From Beroe forskalii (taxonomy: Eukaryota; Ctenophora; Nuda; Beroida; Beroidae), in NCBI GenBank assembly GCA_011033025.1, contig WFMF01000075.1, forward strand, positions 1 through 64,000: 64,000 nucleotides of DNA. The letters run 5' to 3'. Numbering within the stretch: position 1 is the first letter of the stretch; every line of letters begins with the position of its first letter. The notes beneath the pieces are model-generated. The model did not search any database, was not told the origin of the DNA, and saw nothing but the letters and a program-made list of their open reading frames with translations. Position numbers and translations under genes: made by a program. Shown here one piece after another: positions 1 through 13,505 of the stretch.

Positions 1-72
1 CTAGCTGCACAATACTATTTACACCTGAAAGAACTGGGAGACAACAAAATGTCCACCCAATCCCTCCAGAAC

Positions 73-485
73 ATTCCCTAAACACAAGTCTTCAGGATAT
101 TCATTATTCCCTAAACACAAGTCTTCAGGATATTCCCTAATTTCCTAAACACACGTCTTCAGGATATTCCCTATTCCCTAAACACAAGTCTTCAGGATAT
201 TCCATATTCCCTAAATACAAGTCTTCAGGATATTCCCTAATTTCCTAAACACACGTCTTCAGGATGTTCCTTACTCCCTAAACACAAGTCTTCAGGATGT
301 TCCCTATTCCCTAAACACAAAAACACAAGTCTTCAGGATGTTCCCTATTCCCTAAACACAAGTCTTCAGGATATTCCCTATACCCTAAACACAAGTCTTC
401 AGGATGTTCCTATGTTCCCTAAACACAAGTCTTTAGGATGTTCCCTATTCCCTAAACACAAGTCTTCAGGATGTTCCTTATTACC
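73..485. repeat. Minisatellite, about 32-33 bp (ATTCCCTAAACACAAGTCTTC)
   Basis: About a dozen copies of a unit containing CCCTAAACACAAGTCTTCAG followed by GATRTTCC, with small indels. Confidence 0.95.
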
Positions 486-1900
486 TTGCAGTCAAGATGT
501 AGCAGTGGTGTAAGATCCATGGTAGGTGTGGTAATAAGGAGGTTAAATAGTCGCAGCACGTGCACAGTAAAGTACAGTAAACTGCAGGAAGCCGGCTATG
601 GACTACTGTCACACTATAATGATGCCTGGTATTCCCCCGACATCAGCAAACCAGTACAGGCCCTGATAATGACGTCATCTAACCACTGTAACACTGGGGA
701 AGAGTTAACACAGAGTAATCAAGCCGTAGTGCGACTCCTTTATTACTGTATGACCTATGCAGTATGCACTCGTGTGCATTGTACATTGTGCAATAAGTAC
801 ATTGCACATTGTACAATGTACAATGTGTACACATTGTACAATGTACAATGCGTGCATTGTACATTGTACAATGTGTACACTATACAATATACATTGTACA
901 ATGTGCACGCGTTATACTATGACGACATGATTAGCACTACACCGTGCTTCATACTTTTAAACCTTTTTGACAGGTATCACAATAAATAAATAAATTTCAA
1001 CATAGTCAAATAAATATCAGGAGAGGAAAATTTAAAAAAAGACATAGAAATTTAAAAAAAGACATAGAAATTAAAAAACGACATGGAAATTAAAAAGGTT
1101 CAACAGACAAAGATTGAAACTGAAGACTTTGAAGGGGCGAAAGGTAATCAACTTTAATTATCAAAGTTTTTGAAAACAACTTTCGAAGATTTTTTAAAAA
1201 CAACTTTGCTGGAATATTATCCATATTCTGGAATAATACATATTACATAGTGCACTCTCTTTTTGGATGCATGAAATCCATGCTTATGCATTACGATATT
1301 TCAGCTCACTATGTAATAATATCCTGCATATTGCACTCGGCTGCGCCTCGTTCAATGCGACTCAGTCGTCCCAAGATGAGGAGAGTAGGTCACGAAATCA
1401 AAGATTACTATCATTACTAACGATATTCGATGTTATTTCCTAAGACCTATTTCATGCTCTTAAGACCTATTTCTTGCTCCTTAAACCTGTATAAATGTAG
1501 AAATATAAGCGCAGCACTGAAGGCACATACTGCTATAGCACTACACTTACAACTCTACAAGACCACGCACAACGTAAACCTGACAAAAGGCAGATGCGCG
1601 AATCAAGCCAAACAACAAAAACCCGTCGCGTGCTGTTATCAATGTCAATCGACGGCACTAAAAACAAAGCAGATGAGATGTTAAGGCATAATCTGCAGTG
1701 TACACTGTACGAGTACGGGAGAAAGTATGAGTTGAGAATGGGAGATGTTTTCAGTGTACGAGTTGAGAATGGGAAATGTTTTCAGCTGACGAATGAAGGT
1801 TCTGACTCAGGACTCAGAGACTCTCAGTACTAATGAAGGGTGCTGCCCTTCAGTGGGCGGGGCACTCACGTTCCATCAGGCAGGATGCAAAGGACAAAGC
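486..1900. other. Intergenic, no gene recognised
   Basis: AT-rich DNA with palindromic TGTACAATGTACA clusters at 775-905 and a short GACATAGAAATTTAAAAA repeat at 1030-1090. Open frames here lack coding character. Confidence 0.6.
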
Positions 1901-1904
1901 ATTC

Positions 1905-2757
1905 CAAGGCTAATCATTGCACTCATAGCCGCATTCCAAGCCAGGCTAATCATTACACCCATAGCCGCATCCCAAGCGAGGCTAATCATTACACCCATAG
2001 CCGCATTCCAAGCCAGGCTAATCATTACACTCATAGCCGCATTCCAAGGCTAATCATTACACCCATAGCCGCATCCCAAGGCTAATCATTACACCCATAG
2101 CCGCATCCCAAGGCTAATCATTACACCCATAGCCGCATTCCAAGGCTAATCATTGCACTCATAGCCGCATTCCAAGGCTAATCATTACACCCATAGCCGC
2201 ATTCCAAGCCAGGCTAATCATTACACCCACAGCCGCATTCCAAGGCTAATCATTACACCCATAGCCGCATTCCACAATTGCACCCATAGCCGCATTCCAA
2301 GCCAGGCTAATCGTACATTACACCAAGCAGCCGCATTCCACATTCCCAATCTAATCATTACACCCATAGCCGCATCCCAAGGCTAATCATTACACCCATA
2401 GCCGCATCACGAGCCAGGCTAATCATTACACCCATAGCCGCATCACGAGCCAGGCTAATCATTACACTCATAGCCGCATTCCAAGGCTAATCATTACACC
2501 CATAGCCGCATCACGAGCCAGGCTAATCATTACACCCATAGCCGCATTCCCAAGCCAGGCTAATCATTGCACCCATAGCCGCATTCCCAAGCCAGGCTAA
2601 TCATTACACCCATAGCAGCATTCCAAGCCAGGCTAATCATTACACCCATAGCCGCATTCCAAGCCAGGCTAATCATTACACCCATAGCCGCATCCCAAGG
2701 CTAATCATTACATCCACAGCCGCATTCCAAGCCAGGCTAATCATTGCACCCATAGCA
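1905..2757. repeat. Minisatellite, 31-36 bp (GGCTAATCATTACACCCATA)
   Basis: Roughly 26 units of GGCTAATCATTACACCCATA followed by GCCGCATTCCAA, with or without GCCA. Confidence 0.96.
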
Positions 2758-3528
2758 TACAATGACAATACGCACTACGCAGCGGTGAAAAGGCAAATTC
2801 TTGGCGGGTAAAAGTATATACTTTGTTTCCGATATTGGAAATCAGTTTACGCTAGTACCAGAGAAGAGTAAAGTGGTCCTGTGGAGCTAAGCTACACTAA
2901 ATAAATTGGCAGTTTTTTAAAGCAAAAAGGAATTTATTTACAAATATCACTTGAACTCGGACACCTTACTCTTGAGAAAGCTAACAGAAGCGTACTACAG
3001 TGATTTCAGTGAGGGAAAGCAAATAAACTTCAGACGTTATCGATCCTAATTAATCGAGTTGTATGGCATCAGGAATACTCAAACAGTTGTATGGGTTACG
3101 TTGTATCTTCTTACAGCGACAAGGAACTATTTTTTAAAGCGATGGTATTCTAACGGCAACTACTTCACCAAGTGAACAGTTCAATCTGAGTAAGCATATA
3201 GACTATAGGCACCCTATGTTCTTGAATCTACGGCAAAAACAAGAAAATTCAGTGCAAATCAACTTCTCCACTTAATGAACCTGCTACAAGCTAAGAGTAA
3301 CTAGCAGTAGTAGTAGTACAAGCAGTAAAATCTAAAGGGCGATCCTATTGAAATATACAAGGGAGAGCAGTTTATGACGTCACTATCACAGGTTAAGGTG
3401 GTGCGTTTCTCTCCATCAGGTGATGGGAGGCAGGTGATACCCGAGAGCCCGACTATCTGTTATCATTGTGATATAATCAGAGAGGCAGTAGAGTGAGGCA
3501 TCTATCCGCTATCTAATTGTTAGGATAC
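2758..3528. other. Intergenic, no gene recognised
   Basis: Unique AT-rich sequence. A CRE-type TGACGTCA at 3375-3382 belongs to a dispersed element (see findings). Confidence 0.6.
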
Positions 3529-6500
3529 TCAGGGGCCTGTCTGTATCTCCTGTAATCACTGTACACAGAGTGTCTGTATCTCCTGTAATCACTGTACACA
3601 GAGTGTCTGTATCTCCTGTAATCACTGTACAGTGTACACAGAGTGTCTGTATCTCCTGTAATCACTGTACAGTGTACACAGAGTGTCTGTATCTCCTGTA
3701 ATCACTGTACAATGTACACAGAGTGTCTGTATCTCCTGTCACAGTACACAGAGTGTCCTGTAATCACTGTGTAATCTGTACAGTGTGCACAGAGTGTCTG
3801 TATCTCCTGTAATCACTGTACAGTGTACACAGAGTGTCTGTATCTCCTGTAATCACTGTACAGTGTACAGAGTGTCTGTATCTCCTGTAATCACTGTGTA
3901 CAGAGTGTCTGTATCTCCTGTAATCACTGTGTACACAGAGTGTCTGTATCTCCTGTAATCACTGTACACAGAGTGTCTGTATCTCCACAGAGTCTGTATC
4001 TCCTGTAATCACTGTACACAGAGTGTCTGTATCTCCTGTAATCACTGTACACAGAGTGTCTGTATCTCCTGTAATCACTGTACACAGAGTGTCTGTATCT
4101 CCTGTAATCACTGTACACAGAGTGTCTGTATCTCCTGTAATCACTGTATGTACAGTGTACACAGAGTCCACTGTACACTCCTGTAATCACTGTTGTACAG
4201 TCTGTGTCTCCTGTAATCTGTACACAGAGTGTCTGTATCTGTAATCACTGTACAGTGTACACAGAGTGTCTGTATCTCCTGTAATCACTGTACACAGAGT
4301 GTCTGTATCTCCTGTAATCACTGTACACAGAGTCTGTATCTCCTGTAAAGTGTCTGTATCTCCCAAAATCACTGTACACAGAGTGTCTGTATCTCCTGTA
4401 ATCACTGTACAGTGTACAGAGTGTCTGTATCTCCTGTAATCACTGTACAGTGTACAGAGTGTCTGTATCTCCTGTAATCACTGTACAGTGTAATCACTGT
4501 ACAGTGTGCACAGAGTGTCTGTATCTCCTGTAATCACTGTACACAGAGTGTCTGTATCTCCTGTAATCACTGTACAGTGTACACAGAGTGTCTGTATCTC
4601 CTGTAATCACTGTACAGTGTACACAGAGTGTCTGTATCTCCTGTAATCACTGTACAGTGCAAGCACAGAGTGTCTGTATCTCCTGTCACTGTACAGTGTA
4701 CACAGAGTGCTCCTGTATCTCCTGTAATCTGTATCTCCTGTACAGTGTACACAGAAAAGTCTGTATCTCCTGTAATCACTGTACAGCACACAGAGTGTCT
4801 GTATCTCCTGTAATCACTGTACACAGAGTGTGTCTGTATCTCCTGTAATACTGTACAGTGTACACAGAGTGTCTGTATCCTGTAATCACTGTACACAGAG
4901 GTCTGTATCTCCTGTAATCCACTGTACAGTGTACACAGAGTGTCTGTATCTCCTGTAATCACTGTACAGTGTACACAGAGTGTCTGTATCTCCTGTAATC
5001 ACTGTACAGAGTGTCTGCATTCCTGTAATTATTGCAGAGTGTCTGTATCTCCTGTAATCACTGTACACAGAGTGTCTGTATCTCCTGTAATCACTGTACA
5101 CAGAGTGTCTGTATCTCCTGTAATCACTGTACACAGAGTGTCTGTATCTCCTGTAATCACTGTACACAGAGTGTCTGTATCTCCTGTAATCACTGCACAC
5201 AGAGTGTCTTGTATCCTGTAATCACAATGTACACAGAGTGTCTGTATCTCCTGTAATCAGTGTACACAGAGTGTCTGTATCTCCTGTAATCACTGTACAG
5301 TGTACACAGAGTGTCTGTATCTCCTGTAATCACTGTACACAGTACACAAGTGTCTGTATCTCCTGTAATGTACACAGAGTGTCTGTATCCTGTAATCACT
5401 GTACACAGAGTGTCTGTATCTCCTGTGTAATCACTGTACACAGAGTGTCTGTATCTCCTGTAATCACTGTACACAGAGTGTCTGTATCTCCCTGTAATCA
5501 CTGTACACAGAGTGTATCTCTGTAATCACTGTACACACAGAGTGTCTGTCTCCTGTAATCACTGTACAGTGTACACAGAGTGTCTGTATCTCCTGTAATC
5601 ACTGTACAGTACACACAGAGTGTCTGTCTCCTGTAATCACTGTACACAGAGTGTCTGTATCTCCTGTAATCACTGTACACAGAGTGTCTGTATCTCCTGT
5701 AATCACTGTACACAGAGTGTCTGTATCTCCTGTAATCACTGTACAGTGTACACAGAGTGTCTGTATCTCCTGTAATCACTGTTATTTTTTACAGAGTGTC
5801 TGTATCTCCTGTAATCACTGTACACAGAGTGTCTGTATCTCCTGTAATCACTGTACACAGAGTGTCTGTATCTCCTGTAATCACTGTACACAGAGTGTCT
5901 GTATCCTGTAATCACTGTACACAGAGTGTCTGTATCTCCTGTAATCACTGTACAGTGTACACAGAGTGTCTGTATCTCCTGTAATCACTGTACACAGAGT
6001 CTGTATCTCCTGTAATCACTGTACAATCACTGTACAGAGTGTCTGTATCCTGTAATCACTGTACAGTGTACACAGAGAGTCTGTATCTCCTGTAATCACA
6101 CCGTGCACACAGAGTGTCTGTATCTCCTGTAATCACTGTACAGAGTGTCTGTATCTCCTGTAATCACTGTACAGTGTACACAGAGTGTCTATCTCCTGTA
6201 ATCACTGTACAGAGTGTCTGTATCTCCTGTAATCACTGTACACAGAGTGTCTGTATCTCCTGTAATCACTGTACAGTGTACACAGAGTTCAGAGTGTATC
6301 TCCTGTAATCACTGTACATTTAAGAGTGTCTGTATCTCCTGTAATCACTGTACAGTGAGTGTCTGTATCTCCTGTAATCACTGTACACAGAGTGTCTGTA
6401 TCTCCTGTAATCACTGTACAGTGTACACAGAGTGTCTGTATCTCCTGTAATCACTGTACAGTGTACACAGAGTGTCTGTATCTCCTGTAATCACTGTACA

Positions 6501-9500
6501 CAGAGTGTCTGTATCTCCTGTAATCACTGTACACAGAGTGTCTGTATCTCCTGTAATCACTGTACAGAGAGTGTCTGTATCTCCTGTAATCACTGTACAG
6601 TGTACACAGAGTGTCTGTATCTCCTGTAATCACTGTACACTGTACACAGAGTGTCTGTATCTCCTGTAATCACTGTACACAGAGTGTCTGTATCCTGTAA
6701 TCACTGTACAGTGTACACAGAGTGTCTGTATCTCCTGTAATCACTGTACAGTGAGTGTCTGTATCTCCTGTAACCACTGTACACAGAGTGTCTGTATCTC
6801 CTGTAATCAGTGTACACAGAGTGTCTGTATCTCCTGTAATCAGTGTACACAGAGTGTCTGTATCTCCTGTAATCACTGTACAGAGAGTGTCTGTATCTCC
6901 TGTAATCACTGTACACAGAGTGTCTGTATCCTGTAATCACTGTACAGTGTACACAGAGTGTCTGTATCTCCTGTAATCACTGTACACAGAGTGTCTGTAT
7001 CTCCTGTAATCACTGTACACAGAGTGTCTGTATCTCCTGTAATCACTGTACACTGTACAGTGTGTCTGTCTCTGTAATCACTGTACAGTGTACACAGAGT
7101 GTCTGTATCTCCTGTAATCACTGTACACAGAGTGTCTGTATCTCCTGTAATCACTGTACACAGAGTGTCTGTATCCTGTAATCACTGCACAGAGTGTCTG
7201 TATCTCCTAAAATCACTGGCACAGAGTGTCTGTATCTCCTGTAATCAAGTGTCTACACAAGAGTGTCTCCCTCACTGTAATCACTGTACAGTGTACACAG
7301 AGTGTCTGTATCTCCCTGTAATCACTGTACACAGAGTGTCTGTATCTCCCTGTAATCACTGTACAGTACACAGTGTCTGTATCTCCTGTAATCACTGTAC
7401 ACAGAGTGTCTGTATCTCCTGTAATCACTGTACAGTGTACTCTGTATTCCTGTAATCACTGTCTGTATCTCCCTGTAACCACTTTTTCTTTGAGTGTCTG
7501 TATCTCCTGTAATCACTGTACACAGAGTGTCTGTATCCTGTGTCACTGTACAGTGTACACAGAGTGTCTGTATCTCCTGTAATCACTGTACACAGAGTGT
7601 CTGTATCTCCTGTAATCACTGTAGTGTACAGAGTGTCTGTGTCTGATGTATGTACTCTCCTGTATCTCCTGTAATCACTGTACACAGAGTGTCTGTATCT
7701 CCTGTATCACTGTACACAGAGTAATCTGTATCTGTAATCACTGTACAGAGTGTCTGTATCTCCTGTAATCACTGTACACAGTATCCTTAATCACACTGAG
7801 TGTCTGTATCTCCTGTAATCACTGTACACACAGAGTGTCTGTATCTCCTGTAATCACTGTACAGTGTACACAGAGTGTCTGTATCTCCTGTAATCACTGT
7901 ACCAGAGTGTCTGTATCTCCTGTAATCACTGTACAGTGTGTGTCACACCTGTAGAGTGTCTGTATCTCCTGTAATCACTGTACACAGAGTGTCTGTATCT
8001 CCTGTAATCACTGTACAGTGTACACAGAGTGTCTGTATCTCCGCTCCTGTAATCACTGTACAGTGTACACAGAGTGTCTGTATCTCCTGTAATCACTGTA
8101 CGTGTACAGAGTGTCTGTATCTCCTGTAATCACTGTACAGTGTCTGTATCTGTAATCACTGTACAGTGTACACAGAGTGTCTGTATCTCCTGTAATCACT
8201 GTACACAGAGTGTCTGTATCTCCTGTAATCACTGTACAGTGTACACAGAGTGTCTGTATCTCCTGTAATCACTGTACACAGAGTGTCTGTATCTCCTGTA
8301 ATCACTGTACAGTGTACACAGAGTGTCTGTATCTCCTGTAATCACTGTACAGTGTACACAGAGTGTCTGTATCTCCTGTAATCACTGTACCAGTAATACA
8401 CAGAGTGTCTGTATCTCCTGTGATCACTGTACACAGAGTGTCTGTATCTCCTGTAATCACTGTACAGTGTACACAGAGTGTCTGTATCTCCTGTAATCAC
8501 AGTACACAGAGTGTCTGTATCTCCTGTAATCACTGTACAGTGTACACAGAGTGTCTGTATCTCCTGTAATCACTGTACACAGAGTGTCTGTAATCACTGT
8601 ACAGTGTACACAGAGTGTCTGTATCTCCTGTAATCACTGTACAGTGTACACAAAGTGTCAGTATCTCCTGTAATCACTGTACAGTGTACACAGAGTGTCT
8701 GTATCCTGTAATCACTGTAGACAGAGTGTCTGTATCTCCTGTAATAACTGTACACAGAGTGTCTGTATCTCCTGTAATCACTGTACACAGAGTGTCTGTA
8801 TCTCCTGTAATCACTGTACACAGAGTGTCTGTATCTCCTGTAATCACTGTACACAGAGTGTCTGTATCTCCTGTAATCACTGTACACAGAGTGTCTGTAT
8901 CTCCTGTAATCACTGTACACAGAGTGTCTGTATCTCCTGTAATCACTGTACAGTGTACACAGAGTGTCTGTATCTCCTGTAATCACTGTACAGTGTACAC
9001 AGAGTGTCTGTATCTCCTGTAATCACTGTACAGTGTACACAGAGTGTCTGTATCTCCTGTAATCACTGTACAGTGTACACAGAGTGTCTGTATCTCCTGT
9101 AATCACTGTACACAGAGTGTCTGTATCTCCTGTAATCACTGTACACAGAGTGTCTGTATCTCCTGTAATCACTGTACAGTGTACACAGAGTGTCTGTATC
9201 TCCTGTAATCACTGTACAGAGAGTGTCTGTATCTCCTGTAATCACTGTACAGTGTACACAGAGTGTCTGTATCTCCTGTAATCACTGTACAGTGTACACA
9301 GAGTGTCTGTATCTCCTGTAATCACTGTACAGAGAGTGTCTATATCTCCTGTAATCACTGTACAGTGTACACAGAGTGTCTGTATCTCCTGTGATCACTG
9401 TACACAGAGTGTCTGTATCTCCTGTAATCACTGTACAGTGTACACAGAGTGTCTGTATCTCCTGTAATCACTGTACAGAGAGTGTCTGTATCTCCTGTAA

Positions 9501-10192
9501 TCACTGTACAATGTACACAGAGTGTCTGTATCTCCTGTAATCACTGTACACAGAGTGTCTGTATCTCCTGTAATCACTGTACACAGAGTGTCTGTATCTC
9601 CTGTAATCACTGTACACAGAGTGTCTGTATCTCCTGTAATCACTGTACACAGAGTGTCTGTATCCTGTAATCACTGTACAGTGTACACAGAGTGTCTGTA
9701 TCTCCTGTAATCACTGTACAGAGAGTGTCTATATCTCCTGTAATCACTGTACAGTGTACACAGAGTGTCTGTATCTCCTGTAATCACAGTACACAGAGTG
9801 TCTGTATCTCCTGTAATCACTGTACACAGAGTGTCTGTATCTCCTGTGATCACTGTACACAGAGTGTCTGTATCTCCTGTAATCACTGTACAATGTACAC
9901 AGAGTGTCTGTATCTCCTGTAACCACTGTACACAGAGTGTCTGTATCTCCTGTAATCACTGTACAGTGTACACAGAGTGTCTGTATCTCCTGTAATCACT
10001 GTACACAGAGTGTCTGTATCTCCTGCAATCACTGTACACAGAGTGTCTGTATCTCCTGTAATCACTGTACAGTGTACACAGAGTGTCTGTATCTCCTGTA
10101 ATCACTGTACAGTGTACACAGAGTGTCTGTATCTCCTGTAATCACTGTACACAGAGTGTCTGTATCTCCTGTAATCACAGTACACAGAATGC
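3529..10192. repeat. Giant minisatellite, 33- and 40-bp units
   Basis: 6.7 kb of a unit with GTGTCTGTATCTCCTGTAAT and CACTGTACACAGA. A 40-bp variant carries an extra GTACAGT. The 33-bp unit is 11 codons, so it is open in several frames on both strands (for example repeats of SVSPVITVHRV), which explains the many spurious reading frames here. Units are cleaner towards 8.6-10.1 kb and more broken at 4.6-7.9 kb. Confidence 0.98.
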
Positions 10193-10669
10193 GCCCTCTC
10201 AAGTGTCCCTTCATCACACTCAGCAAATGAACCTACGAATGGTAACGCAGTACCAACTTCCGAGAGGAGGATTATGCAACTGGTAAAATACAGCGAAAAA
10301 GAGAATGGAGCTGATGGTTTCTTCATAGAATTTAGAGGAGCTGCTTGGGAGAGACAATTACACAGTACACTCACTGGACTGCGTGGTGAGCCGGTCATTA
10401 GCTAGAATTATATACCGGCCGAGCCTACTCTATACATATATTACAATGTAGTATATGCTGTAAAGTGTACAACTTTCAGCAGTGTCAAATCTATAAAGCT
10501 GCCTAGTGGCAGGCATTCCACTTTTCGTACAGTAGAACGTAGCACCTTTAACACAGTGGAACATGCCCCTAAAACTACAGGAAAACGTCCTGCATTGTAA
10601 TGTTCGTAGTAATTAAAATCCTCAAGATTAGCTGGTGCCTGGAAGCCGGCGGCTTTCTTCACAGTGCAC
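10193..10669. other. Unique spacer between two arrays
   Basis: No convincing gene. A minus-strand open stretch at 10441-10671 has mixed composition but no recognisable domain. Confidence 0.5.
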
Positions 10670-12372
10670 AATAGGTACTGCTACTGCTAATCAAGTGGGT
10701 ATCTCATGGTCCACAGTGCACAATAGGTACTGATACTGCTAGTCAAGTGGGTATCTCATGGTCCACAGTGCACAATAGGTACTGATACTGCTAGTCAAGT
10801 GGGTATCTCATGGTCCACAGTGCACAGTAGGTACTGCTACTGCTAGTCAAGTGGGTATCTCATGGTCCACAGTGCACAATAGGTACTGCTACTGCTAGTC
10901 AAGTGGGTATCTCATGGTCCACAGTGCACAGTAGGTACTGCTACTGCTAGTCAAGTGGGTATCTCATGGTCCACAGTGCACAGTAGGTACTGCTAGTCAA
11001 GTGGGTATCTCATGGTCCACAGTGCACAATAGGTACTGATACTGCTAGTCAAGTGGGTATCTCATGGTCCACAGTGCACAATAGGTACTGCTACTGCTAG
11101 TCAAGTGGGTATCTCATGGTCCACAGTGCACAATAGGTACTGCTACTGCTAGTCAAGTGGGTATCTCATGGTCCACAGTGCACAATAGGTACTGATACTG
11201 CTAGTCAAGTGGGTATCTCATGGTCCACAGTGCACAATAGGTACTGCTACTGCTAGTCAAGTGGGTATCTCACGGTCCACAGTGCACAATAGGTACTGCT
11301 AGTCAAGTGGGTATCTCATGGTCCACAGTGCACAGTAGGTACTGCTAGTCAAGTGGGTATCTCATGGTCCACAGTGCACAATAGGTACTGCTACTGCTAG
11401 TCAAGTGGGTATCTCATGGTCCACAGTGCACAATAGGTACTGCTACTGCTAGTCAAGTGGGTATCTCATGGTCCACAGTGCACAATAGGTACTGCTACTG
11501 CTAGTCAAGTGGGTATCTCATGGTCCGCAGTGCACAATAGGTACTGCTACTGCTAGTCAAGTGGGTATCTCATGGTCCACAGTGCACAATAGGTACTGCT
11601 ACTGCTAGTCAAGTGGGTATCTCATGGTCCACAGTGCACAATAGGTACTGATACTGCTAGTCAAGTGGGTATCTCATGGTCCACAGTGCACAATAGGTAC
11701 TGCTACTGCTAGTCAAGTGGGTATCTCATGGTCCACAGTGCACAGTAGGTACTGCTACTGCTAGTCAAGTGGGTATCTCATGGTCCACAGTGCACAGTAG
11801 GTACTGCTAGTCAAGTGGGTATCTCATGGTCCACAGTGCACAATAGGTACTGATACTGCTAGTCAAGTGGGTATCTCATGGTCCACAGTGCACAATAGGT
11901 ACTGCTACTGCTAGTCAAGTGGGTATCTCATGGTCCACAGTGCACAATAGGTACTGCTACTGCTAGTCAAGTGGGTATCTCATGGTCCACAGTGCACAAT
12001 AGGTACTGATACTGCTAGTCAAGTGGGTATCTCATGGTCCACAGTGCACAATAGGTACTGCTACTGCTAGTCAAGTGGGTATCTCACGGTCCACAGTGCA
12101 CAATAGGTACTGCTAGTCAAGTGGGTATCTCATGGTCCACAGTGCACAGTAGGTACTGCTAGTCAAGTGGGTATCTCATGGTCCACAGTGCACAATAGGT
12201 ACTGCTACTGCTAGTCAAGTGGGTATCTCATGGTCCACAGTGCACAATAGGTACTGCTACTGCTAGTCAAGTGGGTATCTCATGGTCCGCAGTGCACAAT
12301 AGGTACTGATACTGCTAGTCAAGTGGGTATCTCATGGTCCACAGTGCACAATAGGTACTGCTAGTCAAGTGG
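10670..12372. repeat. Minisatellite, 52 bp with 46-bp variants, higher-order structure
   Basis: Unit: GTGGGTATCTCATGGTCCAC, AGTGCACAATAGGTACTG, CTACTGCTAGTCAA. Diagnostic variants (the shortened unit with CACAGTAGG, and TCACGGTCC) recur about 817 bp apart, showing a second-level duplication. Confidence 0.96.
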
Positions 12373-12393
12373 GGTTGTGAAGAGAGAGCATCT

Positions 12394-12903
12394 TCACAGG
12401 GAGCACTCTCCCTGGACAACATTACCAAGGCAACCACAACCAAGGCAACCATTACCAAGGCAACCATTACCAAGGCAACCATAACCAATGCAACCACAAC
12501 CAATGCAACCACAACCAATGCAACCATTACCCTGATTATTGAGTGTAGAGGGGGAGTTAGCCAAGGCAACAAAGGGTGAGATCTGAAGACTGCCGTCTGA
12601 CAGGTCCTCTTCTGAAGGGAAGAGCACTAAGGAAGTGCCACAGCAGTCTTCAGGCCACACTCCAAACGAAGATTCTGTGAAAATATCCCCAGGGATTGAG
12701 CCTTTGCGACGGGACAAGAGTGAGACTGGCAGCTGAAAGTCACCAGAAGCTAGAGGGTCAGGAACAGGCAGCATGGCAGGGGCGCCATTCTTTTTGTTGT
12801 CAGAGGGAAGGTTCAGGTTTTGTGGACTTTTTCCTTGTTTATTGTTGTGTTCCCTTCCTGTTTCAATATCTGATTTATTGTTAGTAAAGCTACTAATCGT
12901 CAT
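12394..12903 (-). CDS. Unassigned open reading frame, possible exon
   Basis: 169 codons on the minus strand from an ATG. The first 120 residues have ordinary protein composition, for example SLLSRRKGSIPGDIFTESSF and VLFPSEEDLSDGSLQISPF. The last 45 are a Gly/Cys/Leu repeat that is a translation of an 18-bp minisatellite at 12418-12530. I recognise no family. It could be a 3' exon that ran into repeat DNA, or chance. Confidence 0.35.
   Translation of the reverse strand: MTISSFTNNKSDIETGREHNNKQGKSPQNLNLPSDNKKNGAPAMLPVPDPLASGDFQLPVSLLSRRKGSIPGDIFTESSFGVWPEDCCGTSLVLFPSEEDLSDGSLQISPFVALANSPSTLNNQGNGCIGCGCIGCGCIGYGCLGNGCLGNGCLGCGCLGNVVQGECSL
12418..12530. repeat. Short tandem repeat, 18 bp (CAAGGCAACCATTAC)
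   Basis: About six to seven units of RCAACCAYWACCAAKG. Read on the minus strand it gives the Gly/Cys repeat at the end of the 12394-12903 open frame. Confidence 0.85.
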
Positions 12904-13236
12904 TATAGTTTGTTAAACTTAAATACTTAAATCATCATGTGAATTAAATTTCAAACATTTCAGATAGTTTTGGTTTAGAGAATAAGGGTTATGAGTAACT
13001 CTAAAACTTGAAGGGAAGACACTTTAATGCCACTTCTTGAGAATTGTAGAAATTAAGTGTAGGTAAATTATGTGAATGTCACTATAAGCTAATTCACAGT
13101 TCTTACATAAAGCAACAATTTTGGTTAAGCTGGACTCAAAAATAAGAACAAAAGTTAGAGTTTGATATCAGATACCCCTGCTTGCTAAAAATATTGATTT
13201 TCCCACCATGGTAAAACCCAGACTATATCGTATATA
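12904..13236. other. AT-rich spacer
   Basis: No gene or repeat recognised. Contains the left copy of the 11-bp duplication flanking the Penelope-like element at its end. Confidence 0.6.
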
Positions 13237-13253
13237 TTATAAAACACCTACAC

Positions 13254-13505
13254 GTGAAGAAGTCTTGCTACACCCACAAGAAGCAGCTTCTCAAACACAA
13301 GAAGAAGTTTGACGCCCTCCTCGCCGAACACGACACTCCCTTCCTCTCCCCCTACGCAGCTCTCCCGACGTTCGACATCCACACACCCACCTTTCGAGGA
13401 CCTCTTCACCACCAAACCTATCACCAAGGACCACACCACGAAGACCGTCATCAACCTCTCCGACCATCCCCTCACCACGGCTCAGACTGAAGTCCTCTCC
13501 TCGGG
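13254..13505 (+). pseudogene. Penelope-like element, N-terminal part (frameshifted)
   Basis: One frame reads HKKQLLKHKKKFDALLAEHD, and the next reads TVINLSDHPLTTAQTEVLSSG minus its last residue. This resembles the NLS..PLT..E..VLSKGLKF region ahead of the RT in Penelope proteins. The LKFVPTP that should follow is one base out of frame at 13506. Confidence 0.65.

Noticed and set aside
73-485. Telomeric repeat (CCCTAA words)
   Set aside because: CCCTAA is only part of a 32-bp unit and is not itself tandem; this is an interstitial minisatellite.
3529-10192. Dozens of 60-135-codon open frames on both strands
   Set aside because: They are translations of a 33-bp repeat without stops, with no start, splice or composition evidence for a gene.
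10441-10671. Possible exon on the minus strand (KKAAGFQAPANLEDFNYYEH)
   Set aside because: The composition is plausible, but there is no domain, no neighbouring exon and it starts in array DNA.
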